From positions 1 through 9,068 of the forward strand of contig DLYC01000207.1 of assembly GCA_003447895.1 (NCBI GenBank): a DNA stretch of 9,068 nt, written 5' to 3'. Every line of letters begins with the position of its first letter. Position 1 is the stretch's first letter. The position numbers and the translations under genes are program-made. The stretch is from Lachnospiraceae bacterium (GTDB lineage: Bacteria; Bacillota; Clostridia; Lachnospirales; Lachnospiraceae). Below the pieces are notes generated by a model. It made no database searches, was not told the origin of the DNA, and saw only the letters and a list, made by a program, of their open reading frames with translations. Shown here piece after piece: positions 5,941 to 9,068 of this stretch.

Positions 5941-6816
5941 TTACGATGACAGCTTTTTGTGGAGTGTACTGAGAAAGCTCCTCGTGCTGAGTTTGACAAG
6001 GTTTGAGATCTCTTCGGACTTTCTGATCTCTATGCGGTCCCCGTACTGGAGCGAAAAACTGCTTCCGCCGTCAAACACCGCCTCAGCCATGATCGATTCG
6101 TTCCGGGTGGTCCTTACCATCTCGATCACGATCGAGTCCTCCGCCGAGAGCACCACACTGCGCGTGTTCAGTGTGTGCGCGCAGATCGGAGTCAGCAGGA
6201 TGAGCTGCGCCTTGGGCTCCACGAGCGGACCTCCGGCCGACATATTGTAGGCGGTAGACCCTGTCGCTGTTGCCACAATGATGCCGTCCGCATTGATGTT
6301 ATTCAGAAGATGGCCGTCCACGTAGACGTTAAAATTCAGGACGCGGAAGGCGCTGTTTCTGACGATGACCACCTCATTCAGCGCGTGATGGACCACGCCG
6401 TCGTCTACGGTTATGCCCCCTCGTTCCATTATGCGGCCCTCGAGCATCATTCTGGGCTCGATCTCATACTGCCCCTTGAGAAGAAGCGTCATCATCTCCT
6501 GCCAGTTGGACTTTTCGATCTCCGCCAGATAGCCGAGGGTTCCCAGATTGATCCCCAGGATCGGGATTCCCGTCCCCAGGACCTGATGCGCCGCGCGAAG
6601 AACGGATCCGTCTCCTCCGATCACGAGAAGGCAGTCTTTCTTCGGATTCGGTTTCTCAGTCATCCGCTTACTTTTCGCATCGGATTCCGCCGGCACCTGA
6701 ATGCACTTTCTTCCGTTTAGAAGAAGAAAATCCCTCAGCTTTCTGGTAAAAGCGTACTCAGGGTCTTTTTTGGTGTTTGTAATGATGTAGAAACACTCAA
6801 AATCCAAATTCTTCAT
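5941..6816 (-). CDS. nadK: NAD kinase (ATP/polyphosphate-dependent NAD phosphorylation)
   Basis: Phosphorylates NAD to NADP in the cytoplasm, the only route to NADP. The 291 residues fit the bacterial NadK range. The catalytic GGDGS motif is at 67-71, NLGTLGYL at 90-97, the substrate-binding ALNE at 145-148 and the family signature DGIIVATATGSTAY at 177-190 with AGGP at 194-197. These are all intact, so the enzyme should be active. The start ATG follows GGGAG spaced six bases, and the gene lies 26 bases behind tlyA. Pairing of tlyA and nadK upstream of argR-recN is typical of clostridia and bacilli. I see no separate promoter. The N-terminus (1-60) is a divergent Rossmann-like half, as usual for the family. 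Confidence 0.97.
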   Translation of the reverse strand: MKNLDFECFYIITNTKKDPEYAFTRKLRDFLLLNGRKCIQVPAESDAKSKRMTEKPNPKKDCLLVIGGDGSVLRAAHQVLGTGIPILGINLGTLGYLAEIEKSNWQEMMTLLLKGQYEIEPRMMLEGRIMERGGITVDDGVVHHALNEVVIVRNSAFRVLNFNVYVDGHLLNNINADGIIVATATGSTAYNMSAGGPLVEPKAQLILLTPICAHTLNTRSVVLSAEDSIVIEMVRTTRNESIMAEAVFDGGSSFSLQYGDRIEIRKSEEISNLVKLSTRSFLSTLHKKLSS

Positions 6817-6842
6817 GACAAACTCCCGCGCGTAAATTCTTT

Positions 6843-7745
6843 TTAAATGTGGTCCAGCTCCTCGTGGGAAGCTCTGACAAGTTCCCTGACCGCCTCTTCA
6901 CTGATCTCAAAGGAGGGACGTGCCGACGCAGCCTCTCCGGTCTCATCGACCGCTGTATCCGGATCTCCCGAACCGCTCTCAGAAGCCGCGGCAGGCTTTC
7001 GAATATACATGAGGTACTCGATATTCCCCTCCGGGCCTCGGATCGGGGAATAGGCAAGTCCCAGGACCTCAAATCCAAGGTCGCCCGCCATCCCCGTGAC
7101 GCGCATGACCACTTCTTCATGGACTTTCCGGTCCCTTACAACACCCTTTTTCCCGACCTTCTCTCTTCCGGCTTCAAACTGCGGCTTAATAAGGCACACC
7201 ATTTCGCCGCCGTCTGAGAGGATCTCCTTGGCTGCCGGCAGTATTTTGTCAAGTCCGATGAAGGAGACATCCACGGACGCGAAGGAGGGGGCCGGTCCGT
7301 CCCCGAGGTCCTCCGGCTTTACATAGCGGAAATTGGTCTTCTCCATACAGACGACGCGCGGGTCGCTTCTTAGTTTCCAGTCCAGCTGCCCGTATCCCAC
7401 ATCGATCGAATAGACCCTGGCCGCTCCGTTTTGGAGCATGCAGTCGGTAAAACCGCCCGTCGATGCGCCGATGTCCATGCAGGTTCTTCCGGTAAGGTCG
7501 ATGGGAAACACCTTCAGCGCCTTCTCGAGCTTAAAGCCGCCCCGGCTCACATAGGGGATGGCGGCCCCCTTCACTTCGATCTGTGCTTCTTCCGGGTCAA
7601 AAGATGCCCCCGCCTTGTCTTCTTTATTGTGATTTACGTATACGATGCCCGCCATGATCAGCGCCTTCGCCTTCTCTCTCGATGCGGCAAGGCCTCTCTC
7701 GACCATCAGTACGTCCAGTCTCTTCTTTTCTTTTTTCATCTTCAC
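6843..7745 (-). CDS. tlyA: TlyA family rRNA 2'-O-methyltransferase (S4 plus FtsJ-like domains)
   Basis: TlyA enzymes methylate ribose 2'-OH groups of 16S and/or 23S rRNA using S-adenosylmethionine; some homologues were named hemolysins. Residues about 8-65 form the S4 RNA-binding domain. The methyltransferase domain covers about 65-250, with SAM-binding DIGASTGGFTDC at 91-102. The K-D-K-E catalytic tetrad is visible as K72 (SRGGFK), D159 (SVDV), K187 (LIKPQF) and E243 (NIEYL). A Ser/Gly/Asp/Glu/Ala-rich linker at about 251-278 precedes the usual C-terminal helix, giving 300 residues against the common 265-285. Start choice is uncertain: GTG at 7745 or ATG at 7739, two codons in, neither with a strong adjacent ribosome binding site. 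A hairpin lies directly upstream (7752-7766). The gene is 41 bases behind ispA, where relatives often have dxs. Confidence 0.95.
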   Translation of the reverse strand: MKMKKEKKRLDVLMVERGLAASREKAKALIMAGIVYVNHNKEDKAGASFDPEEAQIEVKGAAIPYVSRGGFKLEKALKVFPIDLTGRTCMDIGASTGGFTDCMLQNGAARVYSIDVGYGQLDWKLRSDPRVVCMEKTNFRYVKPEDLGDGPAPSFASVDVSFIGLDKILPAAKEILSDGGEMVCLIKPQFEAGREKVGKKGVVRDRKVHEEVVMRVTGMAGDLGFEVLGLAYSPIRGPEGNIEYLMYIRKPAAASESGSGDPDTAVDETGEAASARPSFEISEEAVRELVRASHEELDHI

Positions 7746-7751
7746 TGTAAA

Positions 7752-7766
7752 CCCGCGCTCTGCGGG
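7752..7766 (-). promoter_or_regulatory. GC-rich hairpin in front of the tlyA start
   Basis: On the minus strand CCCGC, a five-base loop AGAGC and GCGGG make a five-pair GC-only stem ending six bases before the GTG at 7745. Directly upstream is AGGGG (7771-7767). With the stem folded, this purine run would sit about six bases from the start codon in space, so the hairpin might deliver a distant ribosome binding site. It has only three T residues after it, so it is a poor terminator. Confidence 0.4.
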
Positions 7767-7786
7767 CCCCTATAAAGGCCGCTTTC

Positions 7787-8722
7787 TTATTTGGTCCTTG
7801 TGATCAGGGAAACGATCAGCGCACGGAGAAACGCATTCGGTGCGGAGAGGGAATCATAGAGAGAAAGCGCCTCCTCCGACATCCTTCTGACATCCGCCGC
7901 CGCCTTCTCAAGTCCGTGCATTGTGACATAGGTGACCTTTCCGTCCTTCTCATCACTTCCTGTCAGTTTCCCGAGCTCCTCGCTGTCGCCGATCACATCC
8001 AGGATGTCGTCCTGGATCTGGAAAGCGATGCCGATGTTTTCCGCGATCTTCCCAAGTTTCTCCACGTCCTCGGAGGGCGCGCCGGCCAGGATCGCGCCGA
8101 TCTGAAATCCGCTCTCGATCATGCAGGCCGTCTTATGCTTATGGATGTAGTTAAGGACCTCACTTCCGGTCCCCTGCGGATCCTTCTCGGCTTCGAGGTC
8201 CGCGCACTGCCCGCCGACCATTCCGTAGATTCCGGCATTTCGGGCAAGGAGCTTCGAGGCTTCGATCACCCTTTTCGTCTCCTCGCTGTTTTCACAGAGA
8301 TCGAAAGCCTTCAGGGCTGTCTCATACGCGTAATTGAGAAGGGCGTCCCCCGCAAGGACCGCCATTCCCTCGCCGTAGACGACCCATGTGGTCTTTCTTC
8401 CCCGCCTGTATTCATCGTTGTCCATGGCCGGCATGTCGTCATGGACCAGCGAATAGTTGTGGATCATCTCCAGAGCCGCCATAAACGGCTCCGCGATCTT
8501 GTCCTTTCCGCCGTACATCCGGCAGGTCTCGTACAAAAAGAGAGGGCGGAGCCTCTTTCCTCCGGCCATCACGCTGTACTGCACAGCATCCACAACAACG
8601 GATGCGCACCGGTCACTTCCCTCAAGTTCCTGCACAGCGGGAAGAAAGCTTTTCAGGACCTGCTCGCAGTGTTCTGTCTTTTGCACAAGTTCTTCTTCAA
8701 ATAGTTCTTTCTTAAAACTCAT
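7787..8722 (-). CDS. ispA: Short-chain (E)-polyprenyl diphosphate synthase, farnesyl/geranylgeranyl type
   Basis: Condenses isopentenyl diphosphate with dimethylallyl or geranyl diphosphate to give farnesyl (possibly geranylgeranyl) diphosphate, precursor of undecaprenyl lipid carriers and quinones. It has 311 residues, slightly above the usual 290-300. GGKRLRP is at 54-60, the first aspartate-rich motif DDMPAMD at 95-101 followed by a conserved RRG at 106-108, GGQ at 170-172, the HKHKT loop at 194-198 and the second aspartate-rich motif DDILD at 238-242. The GSDEKDGKVTYV segment at 255-266 is also typical. Both metal-binding motifs are complete, so catalysis is expected; product length cannot be fixed from sequence alone. 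The start ATG overlaps xseB by 11 bases, and GGAGGG lies eight bases upstream of it. The xseA-xseB-ispA order is common in Firmicutes and many proteobacteria. Confidence 0.95.
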   Translation of the reverse strand: MSFKKELFEEELVQKTEHCEQVLKSFLPAVQELEGSDRCASVVVDAVQYSVMAGGKRLRPLFLYETCRMYGGKDKIAEPFMAALEMIHNYSLVHDDMPAMDNDEYRRGRKTTWVVYGEGMAVLAGDALLNYAYETALKAFDLCENSEETKRVIEASKLLARNAGIYGMVGGQCADLEAEKDPQGTGSEVLNYIHKHKTACMIESGFQIGAILAGAPSEDVEKLGKIAENIGIAFQIQDDILDVIGDSEELGKLTGSDEKDGKVTYVTMHGLEKAAADVRRMSEEALSLYDSLSAPNAFLRALIVSLITRTK

Positions 8723-8966
8723 CGGTCCTTCCCTCCGCGCTCAGGATCTTTACCTTTTTCTCCACTGCGTCGATCGTATCATTGCAGTATCGGATCAGCT
8801 TCATGCCCTTTTCATAGCACTGAAAGGACTCTTCCAGGGAGACTTCCTCGTCGTCCATCCTGGACAGGATCTCCTGCAGTTTTAAAAATGCGTCTTCGAT
8901 CCCCTTTACCTGTATCTCTTCAGTGGCCTCTGCCTTTATTTCTTCACTTCTGTCTGCCATGGTCAC
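8712..8966 (-). CDS. xseB: Exodeoxyribonuclease VII small subunit
   Basis: Small subunit of exonuclease VII, which degrades single-stranded DNA from both ends to short oligonucleotides. Several XseB chains bind each XseA chain, which holds the active site. The 84 residues include an N-terminal polar stretch of about 20 not seen in all homologues. The core at 24-73 shows the family pattern, with LQEILSRMDDEEVSLEESF at 30-48 and YEKGMKLIRYCNDTID at 51-66 forming two antiparallel helices. I favour the GTG start at 8966, which overlaps the xseA stop as GTGA and has GGGAGG spaced six bases. An ATG two codons later would be spaced 12 bases. Overlap with xseA on one side and ispA on the other indicates tight translational coupling. 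Confidence 0.95.
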   Translation of the reverse strand: MTMADRSEEIKAEATEEIQVKGIEDAFLKLQEILSRMDDEEVSLEESFQCYEKGMKLIRYCNDTIDAVEKKVKILSAEGRTDEF

Positions 8967-9068
8967 GTCTCGCCTCCCTGTTCCCGCAGCATGGGCTGCA
9001 CGCTGTTTACGGTTGTCTCCAGTCTTCCGTCGCTGAGCCTGATCCTTACAACATCTCCGGCCTTCACC
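8963..9068 (-). CDS. xseA: Exodeoxyribonuclease VII large subunit, C-terminal end only
   Basis: The frame enters at the right edge and ends at a TGA at 8965-8963, giving 34 visible residues that begin VKAGDVVRIRLSDGRLET. The G-D-x-V-x-I-x-L-x-D-G-R-L pattern is the terminal beta segment of XseA, the catalytic subunit of exonuclease VII. The identity is supported by the directly overlapping xseB gene (four bases, GTGA). No catalytic residue is in view because the rest of the gene lies outside the window. The frame is open and reads naturally to the edge; nothing suggests that it is broken. Confidence 0.9.
   Translation of the reverse strand, partial: VKAGDVVRIRLSDGRLETTVNSVQPMLREQGGET

Noticed and set aside
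7752..7766. Hairpin between ispA and tlyA as an operon terminator
   Set aside because: The stem is only five pairs and is followed by just three T residues, and tlyA would have no promoter after it.
7916..8704. A 262-residue plus-strand open frame opposite ispA, and several 100-200 residue ones opposite recN, nadK and tlyA
   Set aside because: All are shadows of well-supported genes and show no family motif.

Overview
The window looks like a piece of a Clostridia chromosome, most likely from a Lachnospiraceae-type bacterium with a fairly GC-rich genome. The evidence is the gene order xseA-xseB-ispA-tlyA-nadK-argR-recN-DUF1836-pcrA, which is a conserved housekeeping cluster in that group, together with strong Gram-positive ribosome binding sites and several TTG/GTG starts. 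No ribosomal RNA is present, so the assignment rests on synteny and protein style only.

Every gene I can support lies on the minus strand, so transcription runs from the right edge to the left. From the right: the C-terminal end of exonuclease VII large subunit (xseA), the small subunit (xseB), a farnesyl/geranylgeranyl diphosphate synthase (ispA), the rRNA 2'-O-methyltransferase TlyA, NAD kinase, the arginine repressor ArgR, the SMC-like repair ATPase RecN, a DUF1836 putative regulator, the UvrD/PcrA helicase, and a small membrane protein with an aspartate-rich tail. Overlaps of 4, 11 and 4 bases and gaps of 17 to 77 bases argue for one long transcription unit. It appears to end at a strong hairpin terminator at 119-148. 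A further gene starts at the left edge after a TTG codon and leaves the window after 10 codons; it may be an RlmD-type 23S rRNA methyltransferase.

Functionally the cluster mixes DNA repair and recombination (xseA, xseB, recN, pcrA), isoprenoid chain elongation (ispA), ribosome modification (tlyA), cofactor synthesis (nadK) and arginine regulation (argR). These share a transcript rather than a pathway. The dxs gene, often found between ispA and tlyA in relatives, is absent here. In its place are 41 bases with a hairpin just ahead of the tlyA start.

I see no mobile element, CRISPR array, tRNA, rRNA, riboswitch or phage gene. The least explained part is the left 500 bases. It holds the acidic-tailed small membrane protein, a 14-base tandem repeat directly behind its stop codon, a second set of imperfect 14-base repeats beyond the terminator, and an alternative reading frame that would end just before the terminator. 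The rest is ordinary core genome with some local oddities, listed as findings.
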